This document shows positions 44,568 through 51,684 of a stretch of DNA of 51,684 bases, piece by piece. Numbering within the stretch: position 1 is the stretch's first letter; each line of letters begins with the position of its first letter. Location of the stretch: contig JADGIC010000002.1 of assembly GCA_019683615.1 (NCBI GenBank), positions 1 through 51,684 of the forward strand. Reading direction: 5' to 3'. This DNA is from Alicyclobacillaceae bacterium. Its GTDB lineage: Bacteria; Bacillota; Bacilli; Alicyclobacillales; Alicyclobacillaceae. The position numbers and the translations under genes were made by a program. Under the pieces are notes generated by a model. It had not been told where the DNA came from, searched no databases, and was given only the letters and a program-made list of their open reading frames with translations.

Positions 44568-46199
44568 TCAATCCCCAGGCTCCGCCAAGGTTGACCGTGG
44601 CTCCGGAGTCGTCTGGACTCCGCCCGGCGTACGCGTCGCATGGCCTTCCACGGGTGGTGTCGCGGGGGTGGCCAAGGGGGGTGTTGTGCCTGCCGTCACC
44701 GGCGTGCCTTGCGGCATGGCCGCCCCGGCCACGCTGCCAGTGCCGGCCATCGTCGGTACGGCGTGCACCGGCGGGGCGACCGACCAGACCGATTCGCCGA
44801 ATGTCCGCGGCACCGTCAGCGACAACCGCTCCACGTCCAGCGCCCGCTGCACCACCTCCACCGGGATGCCCAGCGCCTGGGCCGCCTCGGCGAGGCTGGT
44901 GCCCTGCGCCAGCGCCTGTTTGACCACCGCCGCCGCTTGGTCATACCCAATTTCCGTGTTCAGCGCTGTCGCCAGCGCCAGGCTTTGCTCGGCGTACGCC
45001 CGGCAGCGGGCGGCGTTCGCCTGAATCCCCGTCACGCAGCGGTCGGTGAACGCTTCCACGGCGGTCGCGAGAATGTGGATCTCGTGCAGGAAGTTGGCAG
45101 CCATCACCGGCATCATCACGTTGAGTTCGAGCTGGCCCGCGCCTCCCGCGTGGGCGATGGCCGTGTCGCAGCCGACGACCTGGTGGGCGACCATGTTGAG
45201 CATCTCGGCCAACACCGGGTTCATTTTGCCGGGCATGATTGACGAGCCGGGCTGCACCGCCGGCAGCGCGATTTCAGCCAAGCCCGTGCGCGGGCCGGAT
45301 GCCAACAGGCGCAGGTCATTGGCGATCCGCTGCAAGGCGAGGGCGACGTTGCGCAACGCGCCGCTGACGAGCACCACTTCGTCCGGGTTTTGGTTGAAAG
45401 TGAACGGGTTGGGCGCCAGGCGGAAGCCGAGCCCGGTCCGTTCAGCGACGTGGGCGACCGCGCGCTCCGCGAACCCGGGCGGCGTGTTGATGCCGGTGCC
45501 GATGGCGTTGCCCCCGAGGCCGATGGCCAACAGGCTGGAGGCCGCCATCTCCAGCCAGTCCCGGTGGCGTCGCACGTTGTCCGCCCAAGCGCCAAATTCA
45601 TCGCCCAGCCGCATCGGCACGGCGTCCTGCAGGTGGGTGCGACCCGCCTTCACCACGCCCTGGAACTCGCGAGCCTTGTCCTCCAGCGCCGCGGCCAGCC
45701 GGCGCAGAGCAGGGTCCAGCCTGTGCGCTAGCAGCTCCATGGCAGCGATGTTCATCGCCACATGGAACGTGTCGTTGGTCGACTGCGAGCGGTTCACGTC
45801 GTCGTTCGGGTGCACCAGGCGGAAATCACCCCGCGCGCCGCCCAAAAGTTCGGCGGCGCGGGAGGCGATGACCTCGTTCGCGTTCATGTTCTGGGATGTG
45901 CCGGCGCCTGCCTGGTAGATGTCGACGACGAACCAGGCGTCCAACTTGCCATCAATCACCTCGTCAGCCGCTTGGCAAATGGCGTTCACCTTGTCCGGCG
46001 GCAGCGCGCCCAGGTCTCCGTGTGCCCGGGCTGCCGCCCACTTCACGATCCCCTGTGCCCGGATGAACGCCCGCGGCAGGCGCAGTCCGCTGATCGGGAA
46101 GTTGGCCATGGCTCGCGCGGTTTGCGCGCCGTAGTACGCGTAGGCGGGGATTTCCAGCTCGCCGAGGGAATCCCGGACTACACGGGTCCTTGCCTGCAT
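44568..46199 (-). CDS. Aspartase/fumarase superfamily lyase, most like aspartate ammonia-lyase
   Basis: 543 residues from ATG 46199, with GGAG 8 nt upstream. IPAYAYYGAQTARAMANFPISG and VDIYQAGAGTSQNMNANEVI favour aspartase over fumarase, which has a QTGSGTQSNMN-type motif. The flexible-loop signature is GSSIMPGKMNPVLAEM with the catalytic Ser, and HPNDDVNRSQSTND binds substrate. Aspartases are about 470 residues; here about 70 residues of Pro/Thr/Ala/Gly-rich tail follow the last domain (after FGESVWSV). Fumarate hydratase activity is the alternative. It is an independent unit, divergent from the inositol monophosphatase. Confidence 0.82.
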   Translation of the reverse strand: MQARTRVVRDSLGELEIPAYAYYGAQTARAMANFPISGLRLPRAFIRAQGIVKWAAARAHGDLGALPPDKVNAICQAADEVIDGKLDAWFVVDIYQAGAGTSQNMNANEVIASRAAELLGGARGDFRLVHPNDDVNRSQSTNDTFHVAMNIAAMELLAHRLDPALRRLAAALEDKAREFQGVVKAGRTHLQDAVPMRLGDEFGAWADNVRRHRDWLEMAASSLLAIGLGGNAIGTGINTPPGFAERAVAHVAERTGLGFRLAPNPFTFNQNPDEVVLVSGALRNVALALQRIANDLRLLASGPRTGLAEIALPAVQPGSSIMPGKMNPVLAEMLNMVAHQVVGCDTAIAHAGGAGQLELNVMMPVMAANFLHEIHILATAVEAFTDRCVTGIQANAARCRAYAEQSLALATALNTEIGYDQAAAVVKQALAQGTSLAEAAQALGIPVEVVQRALDVERLSLTVPRTFGESVWSVAPPVHAVPTMAGTGSVAGAAMPQGTPVTAGTTPPLATPATPPVEGHATRTPGGVQTTPEPRSTLAEPGD

Positions 46200-46476
46200 C
46201 TGATTCACTCCATTCACTCCTCGTCGCTTTGATGGAATCGACTCCCGTATCAACCATGTTCCTGGTTCCGTTGGCATCCTTTGCAGCACCTTCAGTATGC
46301 GCTGATGTGGGAAAATCGTTTCATTCATCGCTTACAGGGACAACAGGTTGCCAGCGGACGTCCAGCCGTTCCCGCTGTTGGCTTGCGCCGGGCAGGCGGC
46401 TTGCACGGCGGTTGCATCCAGCACAGGGGAAGTGTAATCTGCGGTTGGACTCATCTACACGGAAAGGATGACCGCG

Positions 46477-47409
46477 TTGCAGCAGCACAGCGCGCTTGGG
46501 CGGGTGCTGGCCGTGGCGGCAGCGGCTGCCCTGACCGCAGGTGACTACTTCAAAGCCCGGTTGGCGGCTGCCAAACAGGTGAAGGCCAAGTCGTCGCCGG
46601 CAGATCTCGTCACCGATGTGGACCCCGTCTGTGAACGGTTGATCCGGGAGCAGATCCTCGCGCGCTTTCCGGATCATGACATTCTCGGCGAGGAGTCGAC
46701 CGAATCGGGTGCGGAAGCGTCGGCGCGGGCGGCTGCGTCGCGCGCCGGCTCGCCTCGCCTTTGGATTGTCGACCCGCTCGACGGCACCACCAACTTTGTC
46801 CATCGCCTGCCATTGTCTACCGTGTCCATTGCGTACAGTGAACGGGGGCAGGTGTTGGTGGGTGTGGTGTACGATCCGTACCACGGAGAGGTGTTTTACG
46901 GCGTGCGCGGACAGGGGGCGCGGCTGGCCGCAGGGGCGGCGATGCGCGCCTGGGCAGACTCGCCCGGCGGCGACCCGCCAGGCGAGCGGCTGCGCGCGTC
47001 GGCGACGGAGTCGCTTGCTTCTTGCATCTTGGCCACCGGCTTTCCGACCCGGGCGCCTTCGCGGACCCTGGCCACACATGCCGGTTTCATCCTGAGCGAG
47101 CGGGTGCGCAGCATGCGAGCGCTGGGATCTGCAGCGTTGCACTTGGCATATGTCGCGGCAGGCCGGCTGGACGGGTTTTGGGAGTATGACCTGAACGCCT
47201 GGGATTTGGCAGCTGGCGTCTTGCTGGTGGAAGAGGCCGGGGGCATTGTGCGGGGGCTCGCGGATGGCAGGCCGTACACGTTGACCATGCGGGATGTCGT
47301 GGTCAGCGGGCATCCGCGCGTGGCGGATGCCATCATCGAGGCGCTGCAAGCCATCGACGGCGGCGGCGCTGCGAAGGGAGGCGGCATGGCGAATGCTCAT
47401 GGCGTCTGA
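46477..47409 (+). CDS. Inositol monophosphatase family protein
   Basis: 310 residues from TTG 46477 (GGAAAGG 9 nt upstream); the in-frame ATG 46468 touches that ribosome binding site. Mg-dependent phosphatase fold: LVTDVDPVCERLIREQI, ILGEES (metal Glu), WIVDPLDGTTNFVHRLP (metal Asp pair) and YDLNAWDLAAGVLLVEEAGG. The substrate may be inositol phosphate, or PAP, fructose bisphosphate or NADP-type compounds. The last 17 bp overlap the nicotinate phosphoribosyltransferase gene, so the two are translated from one message. Confidence 0.88.
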   Translation: MQQHSALGRVLAVAAAAALTAGDYFKARLAAAKQVKAKSSPADLVTDVDPVCERLIREQILARFPDHDILGEESTESGAEASARAAASRAGSPRLWIVDPLDGTTNFVHRLPLSTVSIAYSERGQVLVGVVYDPYHGEVFYGVRGQGARLAAGAAMRAWADSPGGDPPGERLRASATESLASCILATGFPTRAPSRTLATHAGFILSERVRSMRALGSAALHLAYVAAGRLDGFWEYDLNAWDLAAGVLLVEEAGGIVRGLADGRPYTLTMRDVVVSGHPRVADAIIEALQAIDGGGAAKGGGMANAHGV

Positions 47410-48928
47410 GGAACTGGAGCAGCGGGCGCAACAGGCAGAGCGGCGCATGGAGGAGCTGTGCAGCCTGCCTGTGTACCGCCATCGCCCGCTGCCCTTGCTC
47501 GCCGACTTGTACCAGTTGACCATGATGTACGGGTATTTCAAGGCCGGCAAGCATCGCCAACGTGTGGTGTTTGACTTGTTCTACCGCACCAATCCGTGCG
47601 GCAACGGATACGTTTTAGCGGCGGGGCTGGAACAGGTCGTCTGGTATTTGTACAACCTGCGGTTTACGCCTGAAGACCTCGCCTATCTGCGCAGCCTCGG
47701 GCAGTTTTCGGAGGAGTTCCTGCAGGCGTTGGCGGAATTTCGATTTACGGGTGATTTGTGGGCGGTTCCGGAGGGCACGGTCGTGTTCCCGAACGAGCCG
47801 CTTTTGCGGTTTGAAGGGCCTGTTTTCGAGGTGCAGTTGATTGAGTCCGCCGTGCTCTCGTTCGTGAACCACCAGAGCCTGATTGCGACCAAAGCGCAGC
47901 GTATCGTCGACGCAGCGCGGACGGACAGGCGGCATCCGGACGCGCCGGTGTTGGAGATGGGTTTGCGCCGCGCACAAAACGTCGACGCATCGGTGTTCGG
48001 GGCGCGCGCGGCGTTTATCGGCGGCTGTGCCGGCACCAGCAACGTGATGGCCGGCCAGAGCTTCGGCATCCCCGTAGTAGGGACACAGAGCCACAGTTGG
48101 ATCCAGAGCTTTCCCAGCGAGCTGGAGGCGTTCCGCGCCTATGCGGAGACGTTTCCCGACCAGACAGTGCTGTTGGTGGACACGTACGACGTCTTGCGCA
48201 GCGGCGTCCCGAATGCCATCATGGTGGCAAAGGAGCTGGAACAGCGGGGTCACCGCCTCAAGGCCATTCGCATCGACAGCGGGGATCTCGCATACCTGTC
48301 CAAACGCGCCCGGGCCATGTTGGACGCTGCCGGGCTGGACTATGTCGGAATTATCGCCTCGTCCGACCTGGATGAGGCGACCATCCGGGAGTTGGTGATC
48401 CAAGGCGCGGAGATCACCTCCTGGGGCGTGGGCACACGGCTCATCACAAGCTACGGGTGCCCGGCGCTGGGCGCGGTGTACAAGCTGGTGGCGCAAGAGG
48501 TGAACGGCGTTCTCGAACCCAGGATTAAGGTGTCCGAGAACGCCGGCAAGGTGACCAACCCCGGGAAGAAGAAGGTTCTTCGGCTGTACGTGGACGGCCA
48601 GGCCTCGGCGGATCTGATCTGCCTGGACGACGAGGAGTATGACCCGGCGCAACCGCTGGAGCTGTTCGATCCGGTGCACACGTACAAGCGTAAGACGATT
48701 CAGCATTACGAGATAGAACCGCTGTTGGTTCCGGTGTTCCTCGGCGGACGGCTGGTCTACCCGCTGCCTTCGCTCGGCGAGATCCGCCGCCGCGCCGTCG
48801 AAAGCTTGAGCCGGTTCGCGTCAGAAGTGCTGCGGCCCATCAATCCGCACGAATACCACGTCGACCTGTCCAAGCCGCTGTGGGACCTGAAACAGCGGCT
48901 GCTGCACCAGATGCGGCCGGCCCGGTGA
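47393..48928 (+). CDS. pncB: Nicotinate phosphoribosyltransferase
   Basis: 511 residues from ATG 47393 (GGGAGG 11 nt upstream; ATG 47399 is possible). It converts nicotinate and PRPP to nicotinate mononucleotide in NAD salvage. YRHRPLPLLADLYQLTMMYGYFKAG opens the family; VLEMGLRRAQNVD, GGCAGTSNVMAGQSFGIPVVGTQSHSWIQSF (catalytic His), DTYDVLRSGVPNA, IRIDSGDLAYLSKRAR and WGVGTRLITS form the PRPP and base sites. Overlaps the upstream phosphatase gene. Confidence 0.94.
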   Translation: MLMASEELEQRAQQAERRMEELCSLPVYRHRPLPLLADLYQLTMMYGYFKAGKHRQRVVFDLFYRTNPCGNGYVLAAGLEQVVWYLYNLRFTPEDLAYLRSLGQFSEEFLQALAEFRFTGDLWAVPEGTVVFPNEPLLRFEGPVFEVQLIESAVLSFVNHQSLIATKAQRIVDAARTDRRHPDAPVLEMGLRRAQNVDASVFGARAAFIGGCAGTSNVMAGQSFGIPVVGTQSHSWIQSFPSELEAFRAYAETFPDQTVLLVDTYDVLRSGVPNAIMVAKELEQRGHRLKAIRIDSGDLAYLSKRARAMLDAAGLDYVGIIASSDLDEATIRELVIQGAEITSWGVGTRLITSYGCPALGAVYKLVAQEVNGVLEPRIKVSENAGKVTNPGKKKVLRLYVDGQASADLICLDDEEYDPAQPLELFDPVHTYKRKTIQHYEIEPLLVPVFLGGRLVYPLPSLGEIRRRAVESLSRFASEVLRPINPHEYHVDLSKPLWDLKQRLLHQMRPAR

Positions 48929-48979
48929 GTGCGCTGAAGCGGTCGGGCAAAGGAGACGTTACGGGGAGGAGGGTTGTCC

Positions 48980-49918
48980 ATGCGGGTCATCAGAATCACC
49001 CCGCGCGGTTACTGCCACGGCGTGGTCGATGCCATGGTGTTGGCGAAACAGGCCGCTGAGGACCCGTCGCTGCCGCGCCCGATTCACATCCTCGGGATGT
49101 TGGTGCATAACCAGCACGTGGTGGACGCCTTGGCGCAAGCGGGCATTGTCACGTTGGACGGGCCGGACCGCTTGTCTTTGTTGGAGCAGGTGGAGACCGG
49201 CACGGTCATTTTCACGGCACACGGCGTCTCGCCGGAGGTCAAGCGGCGGTCGGCAGAGCGCGGCCTGCACGTGATTGACGCCACATGTCCGGACGTGACG
49301 CGGACCCACGAGTTGATTCGCGATCGCGTAAGCCAAGGGTACGACATCGTCTACATCGGTCGGCGCGGCCACCCCGAGCCGGAAGGCGCCATGGGTGTCG
49401 CACCAGGCCGCGTTCACTTAGTCGAGAATCACCAGGACGTGGAAGCACTCGCACTCGACAACGACAAGATTGCGGTGACGAACCAAACCACCATGAGCCA
49501 GTGGGATACAGCCGAACTCATGGAAGCCGTAAAGCGCAAGTACCCGCAGGCGGAAGTGTACAACGAGATTTGCAATGCCACCCAGGTTCGTCAGCAGGCG
49601 GTCGCGGAACAGGCCAAAGGGGCGGATTTGTGCATCGTTGTCGGGGATCCGCGCAGCAACAATTCCAACCGGTTGGCGCAAGTGTCGGAACAGATTGCCG
49701 GGACGCCGGCCCGGCGGGTGGCGGATGTCAGCGAGATAGACCCATCGTGGTTGAAGGGCGTGCGGACAGTCGCGGTGACTTCAGGGGCTTCCACGCCGAC
49801 CGCAGTGACGAACGAGATCATTCAGTATCTCGAACAATTTGACGAAGGCAATCCGGAGACGTGGGTGCCGAAGCGGACGATGGACATCAACCGCCTGTTA
49901 CCCGCCGTGCACAAGTAG
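48980..49918 (+). CDS. ispH: 4-hydroxy-3-methylbut-2-enyl diphosphate reductase
   Basis: 312 residues from ATG 48980, with GGAGGAGGG 6 nt upstream. Last enzyme of the MEP isoprenoid pathway. The [4Fe-4S] ligands are Cys12 (GYCHGV), Cys103 (DATCPDV) and Cys198 (EICNAT); the substrate His residues are in LVHNQHV and TAHGVSP, and SNNSNRL and [10 protein letters not shown] are family motifs. The cluster would be supplied by the Suf system. It lies 51 bp after pncB on the same strand. Confidence 0.96.
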   Translation: MRVIRITPRGYCHGVVDAMVLAKQAAEDPSLPRPIHILGMLVHNQHVVDALAQAGIVTLDGPDRLSLLEQVETGTVIFTAHGVSPEVKRRSAERGLHVIDATCPDVTRTHELIRDRVSQGYDIVYIGRRGHPEPEGAMGVAPGRVHLVENHQDVEALALDNDKIAVTNQTTMSQWDTAELMEAVKRKYPQAEVYNEICNATQVRQQAVAEQAKGADLCIVVGDPRSNNSNRLAQVSEQIAGTPARRVADVSEIDPSWLKGVRTVAVTSGASTPTAVTNEIIQYLEQFDEGNPETWVPKRTMDINRLLPAVHK

Positions 49919-49928
49919 GCGTTGGGCT

Positions 49929-50123
49929 GTGAAACTGCTGCTCTTGCTCGCGCTTCTTTTAGTGCTGGCCGGCGTGTGCACGTACGTCCGCCGGCGGACG
50001 GGCCGCCGGCTGTTCACGTTTTTGGCCGTCGTGACCTGGGTGGCGTTTCTTGCCCTGCTTGGCTTTGTCGCGGGTTATCAGGCGGGTGAACGCGGCGTGC
50101 ACGTGGCGCGGATCCTGTTTTGA
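49929..50123 (+). CDS. Small membrane protein, two helices
   Basis: 64 residues from GTG 49929, just 10 bp after the ispH stop. Helix 1 is KLLLLLALLLVLAGVCTYV and helix 2 is LFTFLAVVTWVAFLALLGFVAGY, joined by a basic loop RRRTGRR. No family is recognised. The ribosome binding site is weak, so translation may depend on coupling to ispH. Confidence 0.6.
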   Translation: MKLLLLLALLLVLAGVCTYVRRRTGRRLFTFLAVVTWVAFLALLGFVAGYQAGERGVHVARILF

Positions 50124-50182
50124 TGACGCGGCACCCGATGAACCGACCTCGCGAAGAGGGTCGGCGAAACGGAGGCTTCCCG

Positions 50183-51094
50183 ATGGAACGACTCGTGCGC
50201 GGGATGTTTCTGGCGATGGCGGGGAGTGCGGCCGCCCGCCGCCTGGCCCGCCGCTACGGGCTTTGCCTCGGTGCGGCGCGGTTTGTGGCGGGGGAAACGA
50301 TTGATGCGGCCATCGAGGTGGTCCGGAAGTTGAACCGTTCGGGCATGTCCGCCATCCTCGACCATTTGGGCGAATTTGTCCAAGACGCTGCCGAGGCGGC
50401 GGCTGTGGATGAGCTGCTGGCGGCCTTGGCGGCCATCACCGCCGCCCGCGTCGATTCATCGGTATCCGTGAAACTGATGCAGCTTGGCCTCGACGTGGAC
50501 CGCGAGCTGTGTGCCGCCAACCTCCGCCGGATCCTTGCTGCGGCGCGGGACTGCCAGCTTCAGGTCACCATCGACATGGAAGACTACCGGCACTGCCAGG
50601 CCATTTTCGACCTGTTTGAACAGATGCGGCGCGAGTTTGACAACGTCGGCACGGTTGTGCAGGCGTACCTGTACCGCAGCTTTGAGGATGTGCTGCGGCT
50701 GGGCGCCATGGGTGCGCACCTGCGGATTGTGAAGGGAGCCTACCGTGAACCGGCTTCGGTCGCGTATCCGGACAAGTCGGACGTGGACGCGAATTACGTG
50801 AAATTGATGGAGGCGAGCCTGCTCGGACCCGGCTTTACGGCCATCGCCACGCACGATGAGCAGATCATCCGGCACGCCATTTCGTTCATCAGCGCTCGCG
50901 GCCTGTCCCGGGACAAGTATGAATTTCAAATGTTGTACGGCATTCGGCCGCAGCTGCAGATGCGTTTGGCGGAAGCCGGCTATCCGGTGCGCATCTACGT
51001 GCCGTACGGTACCGACTGGTTCGGGTATTTCATGCGCCGGCTCGCCGAGCGACCGGCCAATGTCGCTTTTGTCCTGCGCGGGCTCATGCGCTGA
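50183..51094 (+). CDS. Proline dehydrogenase
   Basis: 303 residues from ATG 50183, with GGAGG 7-8 nt upstream. FAD-dependent oxidation of proline to pyrroline-5-carboxylate, monofunctional as in Firmicutes PutB/FadM. Barrel motifs: SVSVKLMQLGLDVD, VTIDMEDYRHC, VVQAYLYRSFEDVLR, LRIVKGAYREP (substrate Lys), TAIATHDEQIIRHA, FQMLYGIRPQLQMRL and VRIYVPYGTDWFGYFMRRLAERP. The partner pyrroline-5-carboxylate dehydrogenase gene is not in the window. Confidence 0.93.
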   Translation: MERLVRGMFLAMAGSAAARRLARRYGLCLGAARFVAGETIDAAIEVVRKLNRSGMSAILDHLGEFVQDAAEAAAVDELLAALAAITAARVDSSVSVKLMQLGLDVDRELCAANLRRILAAARDCQLQVTIDMEDYRHCQAIFDLFEQMRREFDNVGTVVQAYLYRSFEDVLRLGAMGAHLRIVKGAYREPASVAYPDKSDVDANYVKLMEASLLGPGFTAIATHDEQIIRHAISFISARGLSRDKYEFQMLYGIRPQLQMRLAEAGYPVRIYVPYGTDWFGYFMRRLAERPANVAFVLRGLMR

Positions 51095-51142
51095 GGGGGC
51101 TTCCGCGCCGGTGTTCCGGGTTCGCTCGCTCCTCGCTGTCGC

Positions 51143-51659
51143 TCACCTCTCACTGTACACGGACCGGTACAAATCGGCCCACGCGTTCGCTGTCCGTTGC
51201 CAGGTGAACTGGCGGGCGCGCTGCCGGGCACCGCGGCGCAGTTGTCGCCATCGCAACGGACGCGCGGCAAGGTCCCTCAGGGCGTTGGCAAACGCGGCGG
51301 GATCGCGGAAACGGGTGACAAGCACACCGGCGTCAGGTGTGACGACTTCCGGGATGCCGCCCTGCCGGCTCGCGACCACCGGCAATCCGGCGGCCATGGC
51401 CTCGAGGTTGACGAGCCCAAACGCCTCCGGCGCTTGTGACGGGCAGACGAACACGTCGGCCGCGTGGTAGTATCGCGCCAGTTGGTCTGGGGGCACGAAT
51501 CCGGCCCAGTCAACCGCCAATCCGCTCGCCATCCGCCGCAGGCGGCGCGCGTATGCCGCCTCCCAAGGAGGCGTGCGGCCGACAATGGTCAGTGTGACCG
51601 GCACTCCGCGTCGCCGGAGCTGGCGGACCGCTTCCACCAACACGTGGACTCCCTTCCCC
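51143..51659 (-). CDS. GT4-type glycosyltransferase, 5' end cut off
   Basis: About 171 residues of the C-terminal half of a GT-B glycosyltransferase of family 4. KGVHVLVEAVRQLRRRGVPVTLTIVG is the start of the nucleotide-sugar-binding domain, WAGFVPPDQLARYYHAADVFVCPSQAPEAFGLVNLEAMAAGLPVVAS contains the E-x7-E motif (Glu ... NLEAMA), and GGIPEVV is the next family block. The frame stays open to the window end, so GTG 51643 is not the real start. The N-terminal acceptor domain is missing because the sequence runs into adapter. Confidence 0.88.
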
Positions 51660-51684
51660 CTGTCTCATACACATCTCCGCGCCC
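51660..51684 (-). other. Sequencing adapter (Nextera mosaic end) contamination
   Basis: The last bases read CTGTCTCATACACATCT then CCGCGCCC. The Nextera adapter read-through is CTGTCTCTTATACACATCT then CCGAGCCC. The match has one 2-base gap and one mismatch. These bases are not genomic. Confidence 0.85.

Noticed and set aside
44568-46199. Calling the lyase fumarate hydratase class II
   Set aside because: The AGTSQNMNANEV motif and AYYGAQTARAMANFPISG wording fit aspartase better, although fumarase activity is not excluded.

Overview
The window looks like a chromosomal segment of a high-GC, Gram-positive, endospore-forming bacterium, most likely Alicyclobacillaceae or a close relative. The evidence is an intact sporulation sigma factor K gene with a hydrophobic pro-sequence, a PcrA helicase with the Firmicutes-type C-terminal domain, a DynA-like tandem of dynamin GTPases, a sufCDSUB operon in Firmicutes order, a tetraprenyl-beta-curcumene synthase (YtpB family) gene, strong GGAGG ribosome binding sites and frequent GTG/TTG starts. 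The genus is inference from gene content. No rRNA, tRNA, CRISPR, prophage or insertion sequence was seen, and gene density is high on both strands.

Layout. 1-8.6 kb: 3' part of pcrA, a DinB-family gene, small membrane and hypothetical genes, a GNAT acetyltransferase, a NifU-C-type Fe-S carrier, an RluA-type pseudouridine synthase, a YihY-family membrane protein and an OsmC protein. 8.8-11.8 kb: GT2 glycosyltransferase, folB, ytpB and an Ala/Pro-rich hypothetical. 12-17 kb: two overlapping dynamin-like GTPase genes, then an HtrA-type protease. 17.4-21.5 kb: an ECF sigma / zinc anti-sigma pair, sigK on the opposite strand, a 21-bp direct repeat and an unrecognised glycosidase-like gene. 21.8-30 kb: aldo/keto reductase, YuiH-type molybdopterin oxidoreductase, ribonuclease Z, a 2-hydroxyacid dehydrogenase, isoaspartyl dipeptidase, superoxide dismutase, fabI and a class 2 dihydroorotate dehydrogenase. 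30-32.8 kb: a second ECF sigma / membrane anti-sigma pair, a small HTH protein and a solitary CuA-type cupredoxin lipoprotein. 32.9-39.5 kb: sufT-sufC-sufD-sufS-sufU-sufB, a Rieske ferredoxin and an Rrf2 regulator. 39.6-42.8 kb: 2-Cys peroxiredoxin, TlpA-like thioredoxin and small hypotheticals. 43-51.7 kb: hutH, an aspartase-like lyase, inositol monophosphatase, nicotinate phosphoribosyltransferase, ispH, proline dehydrogenase and a truncated glycosyltransferase.

How the genes fit together. Several clusters deal with oxidative stress and iron-sulfur supply (suf operon, Nfu-like carrier, peroxiredoxin, superoxide dismutase, OsmC, TlpA-like protein). Two ECF systems and HtrA would handle envelope stress, and the dynamin pair would act on membranes. 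sigK and ytpB (C35 terpenes of spores) point to sporulation, and ispH supplies the isoprenoid precursors by the MEP route. hutH, the aspartase-like lyase, isoaspartyl dipeptidase and proline dehydrogenase indicate amino-acid catabolism.

The last 25 bases closely match a Nextera transposon adapter, so the biological sequence appears to end near 51659 and the final gene is cut there.
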